From contig JAAYIH010000008.1 of NCBI GenBank assembly GCA_012523545.1, positions 1 to 52,108 on the forward strand: a stretch of DNA of 52,108 bases. The letters are read 5' to 3'. The position numbers and the translations under genes are program-made. Source of the stretch: Bacillota bacterium. Its GTDB lineage: Bacteria; Bacillota; Proteinivoracia; UBA4975. The notes beneath the pieces were generated by a model. It did no database searches, was not told where the DNA came from, and worked only from the letters and a program-made list of their open reading frames with translations. Below are positions 15,817-23,790 of this stretch, in pieces (within the stretch, counting starts at the first letter, position 1; each line of letters begins with the position of its first letter).

Positions 15817-16638
15817 TTAGGGATCCACTCGCCTCAACCAGGCCCGCACCAGATTGATGAACCTGGGTCTGGTCTCGTTGGCAACCCTGACCACCTGCTC
15901 GTGGGTCAGGGGTTCCAGTTCATCGGGCAGGGCCATATCGGTTATGCAGGAAATACCCAGCACGCGCATACCCAGGTAATTGGCCACGATGACTTCGGGA
16001 ATGGTGGACATGCCCACCGTATCGGCGCCAAGGGTTATCAGCATACGCAGTTCCGCCGGGGTGCTGTATGAAGGGCCGCTGATGGCCATGTACACGCCCT
16101 GGCGCAGAGTAATGCCCAAATCCCGGCCCACCTCGAGAGCCAACTCCCTGTATTGGGGATCATAGGCCCGGGACATATCGGGGAAACGGGGTCCCAGTTC
16201 TTCGTAATTGGGGCCGATGAGGGGATTGGGCAGAATGTTGATGTGGTCGGTGATGAGCATCAGGTCGCCGGGCCGGAAATCCCGGTTCAGCCCTCCGCAG
16301 GCGTTGGTGACCACCAGGGCTTTGCAGCCCAGGGCCTTGAGGACGTAAACGGGAAAAGTGACCTGCTGCATGGAGTAGCCCTCGTAATAGTGAAAACGCC
16401 CTTGCATGGCCGCTACTTTTTTGCCCTCCAGCATGCCCAGGACCAGGCGCCCGGCATGGCCGGCCACTGTGGAAACGGGAAAATGGGGAATGGCGCTGTA
16501 CTCGATGACCCGGGCTTCTTCAATTTCATCGGCCAAAGTGCCCAGGCCGGAACCGAGAATCAGGGCAATTTCCGGCTGAAAATCGGCAATGCTCCGGATA
16601 AACCCCGCGGCCTCCTGAATTTTTTCGGTGAGCTTCAC
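15817..16638 (-). CDS. purine-nucleoside phosphorylase, paralogue with Asp in the base-binding site
   Basis: A trimeric-type PNP of 273 residues. It shows the GSGLGTL phosphate loop, the AGHAGRLVLG and QGRFHYYEGY motifs, a VTNACGGLN block, GPSYSTPAE and GADTVGMSTIPE. At the position where 6-oxopurine-specific enzymes have Asn (ITN), this protein has Asp (CITDMA, Asp 234). The neighbouring paralogue keeps Asn. In human PNP a change of that Asn to Asp is known to favour adenosine, so a different purine specificity is a reasonable inference. The ATG overlaps the upstream stop by four bases. It belongs to the nucleoside salvage operon. Confidence 0.88.
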   Translation of the reverse strand: MKLTEKIQEAAGFIRSIADFQPEIALILGSGLGTLADEIEEARVIEYSAIPHFPVSTVAGHAGRLVLGMLEGKKVAAMQGRFHYYEGYSMQQVTFPVYVLKALGCKALVVTNACGGLNRDFRPGDLMLITDHINILPNPLIGPNYEELGPRFPDMSRAYDPQYRELALEVGRDLGITLRQGVYMAISGPSYSTPAELRMLITLGADTVGMSTIPEVIVANYLGMRVLGISCITDMALPDELEPLTHEQVVRVANETRPRFINLVRAWLRRVDP

Positions 16639-17471
16639 TTGGCATCCCTCCCAATTCTTACAATCAGCCGGGCGGCCAGGGCCGCGAACTTGCTCTTTAC
16701 CCTGGCAGCCGCTTCAATGACTTCCTCATGGCTCAGCTTCTCCGCCCCCATTCCGGCGGCCATGTTGGTTATGCAGGAAATCCCCGCCACCTCAAGGCCG
16801 GCATGGACGGCGGCGATGACCTCGGGAACGGTGGACATGCCCACGGCATCGGCGCCCAGGCGGCGGAAGCTCCGGATTTCCGCCGGCGTTTCATAACAAG
16901 GGCCGGTGACGGCCAGGTACACCCCTTCGCGCAGGGGAATACCCAATTCCCGGGCCGTTTCCCGGGCAATCTCCCGCAGGCGCGGAGAGTAAGCCCGGGA
17001 CAGGTCAGGGAAACGGGGGCCGAAGCGTTGGGGATTGGGGCCGATGAGCGGATTGCCGCCGGTAAAATTAATGTGATCGGCAATGAGCATCAAATCTCCC
17101 GGCCTGAATTCCGGGTTGAGGCCGCCGGCGGCATTGGTCACCAGCAGAGATTTGGCCCCCAGGGCGGCCAGCGTCCACAGGGCAAAGGCAATCTGGCGCT
17201 GGCTGTAACCTTCGTAACCGTGGTACCGCCCCTGCATGGCCACGACGCTGACGCCCTCCCAGGCGCCAAAAACCAGGCGTCCGGCATGGCCGGGCACGGT
17301 GGAAGGGGCAAACCCCGGGATTTCACTGTAGTCGACGGCAACGGGCGCAGCGAGGCCGTCGGCCAGGTCCCCCAGGCCTGAACCCAATATCACCGCCACC
17401 CGGGGCTGGCCAAACCCGCGCCGGCGCAGCAGAGCAACGGCTTCATCCAGCAATTTATAGGTATTGTCCAT
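16635..17471 (-). CDS. punA: purine-nucleoside phosphorylase
   Basis: A trimeric PNP of 278 residues with GSGLGDL, PGHAGRLVFG, QGRYHGYEGY, TNAAGGLN, GPCYETPAE and GADAVGMSTVPE. It ends the base-binding strand with CITNMA (Asn 236), as in inosine/guanosine-specific enzymes. It converts purine ribo- and deoxyribonucleosides to base and sugar 1-phosphate. The start at 17471 overlaps the deoB stop as TGATG. It is followed by a second, diverged PNP, giving two purine phosphorylases in one operon. Confidence 0.93.
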   Translation of the reverse strand: MDNTYKLLDEAVALLRRRGFGQPRVAVILGSGLGDLADGLAAPVAVDYSEIPGFAPSTVPGHAGRLVFGAWEGVSVVAMQGRYHGYEGYSQRQIAFALWTLAALGAKSLLVTNAAGGLNPEFRPGDLMLIADHINFTGGNPLIGPNPQRFGPRFPDLSRAYSPRLREIARETARELGIPLREGVYLAVTGPCYETPAEIRSFRRLGADAVGMSTVPEVIAAVHAGLEVAGISCITNMAAGMGAEKLSHEEVIEAAARVKSKFAALAARLIVRIGRDAK

Positions 17472-18637
17472 CAGGCTTTCACCTCGTGCCAAAAACTGGT
17501 GCCCGGGCACTTGTACTCCACCGCCAGCATTTCCGCCACCGCAGCGGCCACATCGGCGAAGGTTTGCCTTGTACCCAGATTGACGCCCCGCTTTATCCTT
17601 TCTCCATACACCAGAAGGGGCACGTATTCCCGGGTGTGATCTGTTCCGGGAAAGGTGGGGTCGCAGCCGTGGTCGGCTGTGACGATGAGCACGTCGTCGT
17701 TGCCCATGGCCGCCATTACCCGGCCCAGTCCCCGGTCGGCCTCTTCCAGAGCCCGGGCATAGCCCGGGGCGTCATTGCGGTGCCCGTAAAGCATGTCAAA
17801 GTCCACCAGGTTGGTGAAGACCAAATCGCCCTCTCCCCGCTCCGTGACGTCCAGCAGAATCTCAATGCCGTGCTGGTTGCTGCGGGTTTTGTACGACCGG
17901 GCAATGCCCCGGCCCGAAAAGATGTCGTGAATTTTGCCAATGCCGACGACTTCCCGGCCGTTTTGAGCCAGGGCATCCAGCACCGTCTGGCCCTCCGGTT
18001 CCAGGGCAAAGTCCCGGCGATTGGCGGTGCGCTGAAAAGCACCCGGCACGCCGATGAAGGGGCGGGCAATAACCCGGGCTACTTTGTACTCGCCGTGCAG
18101 CAGCTCCCTGGCCGTTTGGCAAATTGCATAGAGCTCAGCCAGGGGGATTACCTCCTCGTGGGCGGCAATTTGAAATACGCTGTCGGCGGATGTGTATACT
18201 ATCGGTTTGCCCGTCTCCATATGCTCCTTGCCCAGCCGGGCAATGATTTCGGTGCCGGAGGCGGCGACATTGCCCAAAATGCCCCGGCCAATTCTGCGGG
18301 TAAACTGCTCTATCAGTCCGGCAGGGAATCCCCGGGGATATGTGCGAAACGGTTCGGAAACTATTACACCGGCCAACTCCCAATGGCCGGTGATGGTATC
18401 TTTTCCTTGTGCTGCCTCGGCCATGCGGCCATAACAGCCCAGGGGCTCGTCCTGGGCCTTCAGGCCTGACACATCGAGAATATTGGCCAGCCCCAATTTC
18501 TCCAACACCGGCAGTTTCAGCTGCCCCACCGTCCGGGCTGTGTGGCCCAGGGTGTTGCTGCCGGCATCGCCGTATTGGTCTGCATCGGGCAGGGCGCCGA
18601 TGCCGACGCTGTCCAGAACCACCAGGAGTACGCGCAT
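17471..18637 (-). CDS. deoB: phosphopentomutase
   Basis: A protein of 388 residues of the alkaline phosphatase-like metalloenzyme superfamily, the usual DeoB length. The N-terminal VVLDSVGIGALPDADQYGD holds metal ligands. DTITGHWE and the C-terminal ADHGCDPTFPGTDHTRE complete the two-metal site. It converts (deoxy)ribose 1-phosphate from the phosphorylases to the 5-phosphate. It heads the salvage genes and follows xerD by 17 bases, so the operon may start upstream of xerD. Confidence 0.95.
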   Translation of the reverse strand: MRVLLVVLDSVGIGALPDADQYGDAGSNTLGHTARTVGQLKLPVLEKLGLANILDVSGLKAQDEPLGCYGRMAEAAQGKDTITGHWELAGVIVSEPFRTYPRGFPAGLIEQFTRRIGRGILGNVAASGTEIIARLGKEHMETGKPIVYTSADSVFQIAAHEEVIPLAELYAICQTARELLHGEYKVARVIARPFIGVPGAFQRTANRRDFALEPEGQTVLDALAQNGREVVGIGKIHDIFSGRGIARSYKTRSNQHGIEILLDVTERGEGDLVFTNLVDFDMLYGHRNDAPGYARALEEADRGLGRVMAAMGNDDVLIVTADHGCDPTFPGTDHTREYVPLLVYGERIKRGVNLGTRQTFADVAAAVAEMLAVEYKCPGTSFWHEVKA

Positions 18638-18654
18638 CCTCTTCCCTCCTTAGC

Positions 18655-19548
18655 TCACTGCCTGGCCCGGGGATGGTAGCGTTGGTAAACATCGCGCAGG
18701 CGGTTGGCGGTGACCTGGGTATATATTTGCGTTGTGGATATATCCGAATGGCCCAGCATCTCCTGCACGGCCCGCAAATCGGCGCCGTTCTCCAACAGGT
18801 GGGTGGCAAAGGAATGCCGCAGGGTATGAGGGGTAATCTCCCCGTCGATGCCGGCCTGGCGCACGTACTTTTTCAGGATTTTCCAGAACCCCTGCCTGGT
18901 CAGACGCCGGCCGTGGACATTTACAAAAACGGCGGATTCCTGGCTGTCGCGAACCAGCTTGACGCGCCCCCGGCGCAGGTAGTTGTCTACACTTTCGACG
19001 GCAGTTTTTCCCACGGGGATAATCCGTTCTTTGGACCCCTTGCCCACGCAACGCAAAAAGCCCATTTCCAGGTTGACATCGGGCAAATCCAGTGCAACCA
19101 GTTCCGAAACGCGAATTCCCGTGGCATACAGCAACTCCAGCATGGCTTTGTCCCGCAACCCCCCGGGCTGGCGGATATCCGGCTGTTCCAGGAGCCTGGT
19201 AATCTGGGCAACGGTGAGGACAGTGGGGAGGCGCTTGGGAATTTTGGGAGATTCCAATTCCGCCGAGGGATTAGCGGCCACCAGGTTTTCCTGAGTCAGG
19301 AAACTGTAAAAGGACCGGATGGCGGCCAAATTGCGGGAAACGGTAGCCGCAGCCCGTCCCCGGTTGTGCAGTTCTTCCATGTACGCCATAATACTCTGCC
19401 TGTCCACCTGCTGCAAAGAAAAAACCCCCTGGCGGCGCAGAAAACCAATAAACTTGGCCAAATCCCGCCGGTAGCTGTCCAGGGTATTTGCAGCCAATCC
19501 CCGCTCAACTTTGAGGTGCACCAAGTATGTATCGACCAGTTGTTCCAT
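18655..19548 (-). CDS. xerD: site-specific tyrosine recombinase XerD
   Basis: A protein of 297 residues, the usual XerD size. An N-terminal SAM-like core-binding domain (1-90) precedes the catalytic domain with all tyrosine recombinase residues: Arg in TGIRVSELV, Lys in GKGSKER, HTLRHSFATHL (HxxR), LGHSDISTTQ and the nucleophile in IYTQV. It resolves chromosome dimers at dif with XerC. The ATG at 19548 has AAAGGAG nine bases upstream. As in Bacillus, it lies just before deoB and the pnp/pdp genes, which supports the XerD name over other family members. Confidence 0.92.
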   Translation of the reverse strand: MEQLVDTYLVHLKVERGLAANTLDSYRRDLAKFIGFLRRQGVFSLQQVDRQSIMAYMEELHNRGRAAATVSRNLAAIRSFYSFLTQENLVAANPSAELESPKIPKRLPTVLTVAQITRLLEQPDIRQPGGLRDKAMLELLYATGIRVSELVALDLPDVNLEMGFLRCVGKGSKERIIPVGKTAVESVDNYLRRGRVKLVRDSQESAVFVNVHGRRLTRQGFWKILKKYVRQAGIDGEITPHTLRHSFATHLLENGADLRAVQEMLGHSDISTTQIYTQVTANRLRDVYQRYHPRARQ

Positions 19549-19622
19549 CCGCCCAACTCCTTTGCCACTGTAGGTTTCTATTACCAAACTTACCATAATT
19601 CCTGTCCGGGGTCAAAGAAAAC

Positions 19623-19817
19623 TCAAACACCTGAGCAGGCAAATTCCAGCATATCCTGCAACATTTGCCCCCAATACCCCAATTTCCCGCCGCTGGCAGT
19701 TATGGCCGGCGCCAGTTGCCGCCAGGACAGGAGCAGCCCCAACGCGCCAAAAGCCAACACAATAAGGGTAAGGGCAATTTTGGGAATCCGGAGCCAGAAC
19801 ACCCTTCTGCGCCTCAC
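19623..19817 (-). CDS. small single-pass membrane protein upstream of xerD
   Basis: A protein of 64 residues with a very basic N terminus (five of the first seven residues are Arg), one transmembrane segment (about 12-33) and an outer part of about 30 residues. In Bacillus the gene before xerD encodes YqzK (DUF4227), also a short single-pass protein, so it may be the counterpart. I see no motif that proves it. The GTG at 19817 has GGGGAGGG six bases before it; an ATG two codons upstream is too close to that site. Confidence 0.55.
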   Translation of the reverse strand: MRRRRVFWLRIPKIALTLIVLAFGALGLLLSWRQLAPAITASGGKLGYWGQMLQDMLEFACSGV

Positions 19818-19914
19818 CTGCATCCCTCCCCTATACACTATGCCTGCCGCAGGCAGATTAGGACAGCCGCAAGCCAGGCAACAACCTGACCCGGCAAAAC
19901 AAAACAGCCCGGGC

Positions 19915-20808
19915 TTAACCCGCAGCTGTCTCGTCCGCCGCATTGTCTTCCAGGCCCAGGAGGCGGAACAACCAGGGCGCGCCCAGGCAAACCCACAGTC
20001 CTAAAATGAAGTAACGCAAAAAGGCAGCTGCCTGGTACAGGGCATCGCCCTCCGGGGGACCGTTAAAGGCGGCCAGCAACACCGGTTTCAGGCCCATGCG
20101 CAGGGCAAACAGCCCGGCAACGCCCAGCACCGCTTTGAAGGCATGTTGCCGCCAATTGCCCCGGACGCGAAAGCCCAAAAAATCGGCATCCAGCCGGTAT
20201 CCCCACAGCGCCCCCAACATAAAACCTGCAACCAGGGGTCCGTCGCCCTCATGGTGCACGGCCAGTAACAGAGCGCTAAAGACCAGAGTGGCCGCAAACC
20301 ACTGCCACAAGCTTAACCTCAGCCGCAGGCGCCGGGCAACCAGTTCGTACACCGCAATCCAGGCAATTCCCACCAGGATGCCGGCAATTATATCGGCAGG
20401 GTAATGCACGCCCAGGTAAACCCGCGAAAAGGCTACCAGGCAAAAGATTACCGCCGCCGCGATGTACGCCCTCCGCTTTCTTAACTGCACCGCCAGGTAA
20501 CCCCAAAAACCGGTATTGCCCTGGGCGTGCCCGCTGGGGAAAGAATATCCGCCCTGGGTAATTTTATGCAGTTCCCTGGGCGGCCTTTCCGCCCGGAAAA
20601 TATGCTTTAGAAAGGAGTTCAGGTACGCATTGAGGAGAAAGAAGATCCCGAAACGCAGGGCAAACTTCTTGTCATACAGCCAATACAGCAGCGGGATGGA
20701 CAGGATGTAATATTCTTCGTTGCCCAAAAAGGTTACCGCTTTAAAAAAGGCATCCAATAAGGGATTGGCAAACTCCTGAACCCAGATTATGAAACTGGGG
20801 TCTGACAC
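19915..20808 (-). CDS. PAP2 family membrane phosphatase
   Basis: A protein of 297 residues with six or more transmembrane segments and the three phosphatase motifs: KHIFRAERPP (KxxxxxxRP), FPSGHAQ (PSGH) and SRVYLGVHYPADI (SRxxxxxHxxxD). Such enzymes remove phosphate from undecaprenyl pyrophosphate, phosphatidic acid or similar lipids at the outer membrane face. The C-terminal third adds membrane helices beyond the minimal PAP2 core, as in the larger bacterial DolPP1-like forms. GTG start at 20808 with GGAGGG ten bases upstream. The substrate cannot be told from sequence. Confidence 0.88.
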   Translation of the reverse strand: MSDPSFIIWVQEFANPLLDAFFKAVTFLGNEEYYILSIPLLYWLYDKKFALRFGIFFLLNAYLNSFLKHIFRAERPPRELHKITQGGYSFPSGHAQGNTGFWGYLAVQLRKRRAYIAAAVIFCLVAFSRVYLGVHYPADIIAGILVGIAWIAVYELVARRLRLRLSLWQWFAATLVFSALLLAVHHEGDGPLVAGFMLGALWGYRLDADFLGFRVRGNWRQHAFKAVLGVAGLFALRMGLKPVLLAAFNGPPEGDALYQAAAFLRYFILGLWVCLGAPWLFRLLGLEDNAADETAAG

Positions 20809-20912
20809 GGGCTGGTCCCTCCTCGCATTTTCTTCACTGTTAACAATTCACCTCCCGGGTGAAAATTCCTCCCTCTCCCCGCCGGCCGGCACTTGAAATT
20901 AATTGTTTTTGC

Positions 20913-20941
20913 TTGACTTGACTTGTTAACGACGGTATAAT
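20913..20941 (+). promoter_or_regulatory. sigma-A promoter of the HTH-Uma2 gene
   Basis: TTGACT (20913-20918), a 17-base spacer and a consensus TATAAT (20936-20941), with GGGAGGTGG about 20 bases before the ATG at 20963. The five-base unit TTGAC is repeated at 20918. Confidence 0.85.
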
Positions 20942-20962
20942 TTTTCGGGAGGTGGAGCAGCA

Positions 20963-21673
20963 ATGCCAAGTTCAGGCTGGATTACCGAAAAGGTGCTGGC
21001 CAGGGCCCTGGACCTCAGCGTCGATGCCATTCGTCAGCTTACCCGGGACAGGATTATTCCCTCGGTCCAGTTGCCCACCGGCGAGTATCGTTACCGCCTG
21101 GATGCCGTCATCCAGGCCCTCACCGGTCAACTGCCTTTTTACCGCGGCCGCCCCGGCCAACCCAGCGACCGCCTGGAAACCCTGGAGGGGAAGGTGACGG
21201 CAGTGTCCGCCCCTACCCTCAGCCACCAAAGGGTTTCGGCACGGCTGACCAGGTTGCTCCAGGATTATTTTCGCGCCGTCGACCCCCTGGGCGAAGTCCT
21301 CACGGCGCCCCTGGAAGTTACCCTTCAGGATTTCACCGTCGTCCAGCCGGATATAATCTATATCGCGGGGCGGCAACAGACCATTATCCAGGGCGAGCGG
21401 ATAGTGGGGGCGCCCAACCTCATCGTCGAAATTAGCACGGCGGCATCCCGGTGCATCGACAGGGACAAAAAATACAACATCTACCTGCAGGCAGGCGTTC
21501 AGCATTACTGGATCGTCGACCCGGAAGAAAAAACTGTTCGTTGCTACGCCCTGCATGAAGACAAATACATCCTTATCGCCAAGGGCAGGGAAGGCGACGT
21601 CGTCAACCACCCCAGTTTTGCAGGGCTGTCCCTGCACCTGGCCCGCCTGTGGCAAAAAGAGACCCGCCGGTGA
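20963..21673 (+). CDS. HTH-Uma2 fusion protein (Uma2 family putative endonuclease)
   Basis: A protein of 236 residues. Residues about 5-55 look like a MerR/excisionase-type helix-turn-helix (ITEKVLARALDLSVDAIRQL, then RLDAVIQAL). From about 70 to the end it is a Uma2/DUF820 domain of the PD-(D/E)XK fold, with SHQRV, VVQPDIIYI, NLIVEIST and the C-terminal YLQAGVQHYWIVDPE. The usual Uma2 opening (PDEPG-YELINGE) is shortened here to LETLEGKV. Uma2 proteins are predicted nucleases of unknown role, often in many copies. A second gene of the same layout lies at 50.5 kb. A strong promoter and a terminator bound this gene as a single unit. Confidence 0.85.
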   Translation: MPSSGWITEKVLARALDLSVDAIRQLTRDRIIPSVQLPTGEYRYRLDAVIQALTGQLPFYRGRPGQPSDRLETLEGKVTAVSAPTLSHQRVSARLTRLLQDYFRAVDPLGEVLTAPLEVTLQDFTVVQPDIIYIAGRQQTIIQGERIVGAPNLIVEISTAASRCIDRDKKYNIYLQAGVQHYWIVDPEEKTVRCYALHEDKYILIAKGREGDVVNHPSFAGLSLHLARLWQKETRR

Positions 21674-21692
21674 GGCGGGCTTCTTTTTATTT
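21660..21692. terminator. shared convergent terminator, HTH-Uma2 and S9 peptidase
   Basis: CCCGCC and GGCGGG pair around a five-base loop that contains the Uma2 stop codon. A T-rich run follows on the plus strand, and TCTTTTT follows on the minus strand, so it can serve both converging genes. Confidence 0.85.
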
Positions 21693-23684
21693 CAGGTATT
21701 TGTTAAACCAATCGGTAATTTCCTGTAAGCGGCGAATGCGGTGCTTGGGTTTCCCGCTCCGGCTCAGCTCGTGGTTTTCGCCTCGGAACATGCAGAGACG
21801 GGCTTCGACGCCAAAGTAGCGCAGGGCGGTAAACATCTGCAGCGCTTCCGGCAGCCAGCAGCGGTAGTCCTCGTCGGAATGGATGAACAGCGTCGGCGTC
21901 TTGACTTTGTCGGCATATTTCAGGGGCGAGTGCCACCAGACCTTGTCAATGTCGGTCCAGGGCGTGGCGGCAATCTGGTCTTCGGTAAAAAAGTACCCGA
22001 TATCAGTGGTAAAGCCCATGGAAACCCAGTTGGAAATGCTGCGCTGGGATGCGGCCGCCTTAAACCGGTCGGTGTGCCCGATGATCCAGTTGGTCATAAA
22101 TCCGCCGTAGGAGCCGCCGGTAACCCCGACCCTGCTCCGGTCGATGCCCGGGTACCGGGCCAGCACAGCATCGGTAAAGGCCATCAGGTCTTCGTAGTCG
22201 ATGGTGCCGTACTTGCCCCGGATGTCTGCAAACTCGTTGCCCTTGCCGTCGCTGCCGCGGGGGTTGCAGAAGAATACAAAATAGCCTTCATTGGCCCACA
22301 GCTGCATCTCGTGGAAAAATACTTCGCCGTACACCGTCTTGGGTCCGCCGTGGATATCCAAAATGGCGGGGTACTTGCGGCCTTCCTCGTAGCCCACCGG
22401 CTTTATGACCCAGCCGTCGACGGTAACGCCCGGGGCAGTCTCCACGCGGAGGGGTTCCGGTACAGACAGCGTCCTTTCTTCCTGGACCCAGTCATTAAAA
22501 GAAGTCAGCTTGCGCTCTGTCCCCTCCTCCAGGGCGTACAGTTCCTGCAGGCGCAGGCCCCGCAGGCCGATGAACAGTATTTTGCCGTCGCGCACGTCGT
22601 AGCTGTCCACCGAACCCGGCGCAGCGGTGATCTTTTCAATCCGGCCTTCCAGGTCAATGCGGTTGATATAGGAGCTGCCGCCTTCGGTGGTGATGAAGTA
22701 GAGGTAATTCCCGTCGGTGCGGTGGGGATCCCCTCCGCCCAGCCGGCAGTCGGAACCCACCGAATTCCAGGTGCTCCTGTCAAAGTCCGGCGTCAATAAC
22801 GTGCGTTGGCCCGTTCCGGCATCGACCAGGTAAAAAACGGGGTTCTGATTGAGGCCGTAGGACTTCATGTCTGAGCCCAGGGCCAAAATCCTGTCGCCGA
22901 TAAAATGGGCGTCGCGCCAGGAGAACTCTTCCAGCGGCGTCAGCTGGCGATACGACTTGGCCTGGATATCCAGGATGTGCAGGGCGCTGATCCGCTCCAG
23001 CTTGCCCTGCCAGGTTTGGGCAATAAATACGGCCCTGGTCCTGTCTGCGTTGAGACGCACGGCGGATACATCCATCAGTTCGGGGGTAAGGGGCTCATAT
23101 TGGCCGGTGGCAGCATCAAAGAGGTAAATGCGGGTGCGGTTTTTTCTGGTAAACCCGGCGCCGTTGCGCCAGTAGGGAATCTCTTCCAGGACTTCGTAGT
23201 CCTTTTCCTCCTTGCGCTTTTTGAGTTCCTTGGCCCTCTCCTCCTCCGTCATCTCTTCCAGGCCGGGCCGGTTGGGATTGTAAGTGGCGGTGAGCAGGAA
23301 GCGGCTGTCGTCCAGCTTCTGGATGCTCCTGACGGCAAGGGGAATCCGAAAGGCTTCCCGCGCTTCCCCGCCTTTGACCGAAATCTTGTAGTAGACGGTA
23401 AAGACCTCGCCCTCCTTGGCTTTTTCCCTGTCCTTGGGCTTGCGCATCCCGGGAAAGAGAACAGTGTCATCGTCCAGCCAGATAAAGCCCTTCTCCTTGT
23501 CAAAGGCGGTGAGCTGCCCGATGTCGCCGGTGCCAACATCGTACAGCCAGAGGTTGGAGCTGTACCCGTTTTCCTCCATATCCGCTTTGTGAACGACAAA
23601 ACAGGCACGGCTGCCTGAGGGGTTATACTCCACCCCCGACAAAAAGGTGTACCGGGTAAAGTCGTCCAGCTTCAGCCTTTCCAT
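21687..23684 (-). CDS. S9 family prolyl oligopeptidase/acylaminoacyl peptidase
   Basis: A protein of 665 residues with no signal peptide. A seven-bladed beta-propeller-like N-terminal part (about 1-400) is followed by an alpha/beta hydrolase. The nucleophile is in GVTGGSYGGFM, the acid in HSDEDYRC and the histidine in GENHELSR. Family enzymes cut short peptides or acylated N termini in the cytosol. The ATG at 23684 has GGAGG seven bases upstream; earlier in-frame starts lack a site. It is a single-gene unit ending in a terminator shared with the convergent Uma2 gene. Confidence 0.9.
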   Translation of the reverse strand: MERLKLDDFTRYTFLSGVEYNPSGSRACFVVHKADMEENGYSSNLWLYDVGTGDIGQLTAFDKEKGFIWLDDDTVLFPGMRKPKDREKAKEGEVFTVYYKISVKGGEAREAFRIPLAVRSIQKLDDSRFLLTATYNPNRPGLEEMTEEERAKELKKRKEEKDYEVLEEIPYWRNGAGFTRKNRTRIYLFDAATGQYEPLTPELMDVSAVRLNADRTRAVFIAQTWQGKLERISALHILDIQAKSYRQLTPLEEFSWRDAHFIGDRILALGSDMKSYGLNQNPVFYLVDAGTGQRTLLTPDFDRSTWNSVGSDCRLGGGDPHRTDGNYLYFITTEGGSSYINRIDLEGRIEKITAAPGSVDSYDVRDGKILFIGLRGLRLQELYALEEGTERKLTSFNDWVQEERTLSVPEPLRVETAPGVTVDGWVIKPVGYEEGRKYPAILDIHGGPKTVYGEVFFHEMQLWANEGYFVFFCNPRGSDGKGNEFADIRGKYGTIDYEDLMAFTDAVLARYPGIDRSRVGVTGGSYGGFMTNWIIGHTDRFKAAASQRSISNWVSMGFTTDIGYFFTEDQIAATPWTDIDKVWWHSPLKYADKVKTPTLFIHSDEDYRCWLPEALQMFTALRYFGVEARLCMFRGENHELSRSGKPKHRIRRLQEITDWFNKYLK

Positions 23685-23763
23685 GTGCATCCCTCCAATT
23701 TCATACATTATATGAGTATTTCGGGATGCTAATTAAAATTCCTGCCTGCCGGCCCCAAGTGCC

Positions 23764-23790
23764 CAAAAAAACAGCCCCGGCATCGGGGCA
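23764..23790 (-). terminator. terminator of the ABC exporter operon
   Basis: On the minus strand GCCCCG and CGGGGC pair around a four-base loop, followed by a run of seven T residues, directly after the second exporter gene. Confidence 0.85.
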
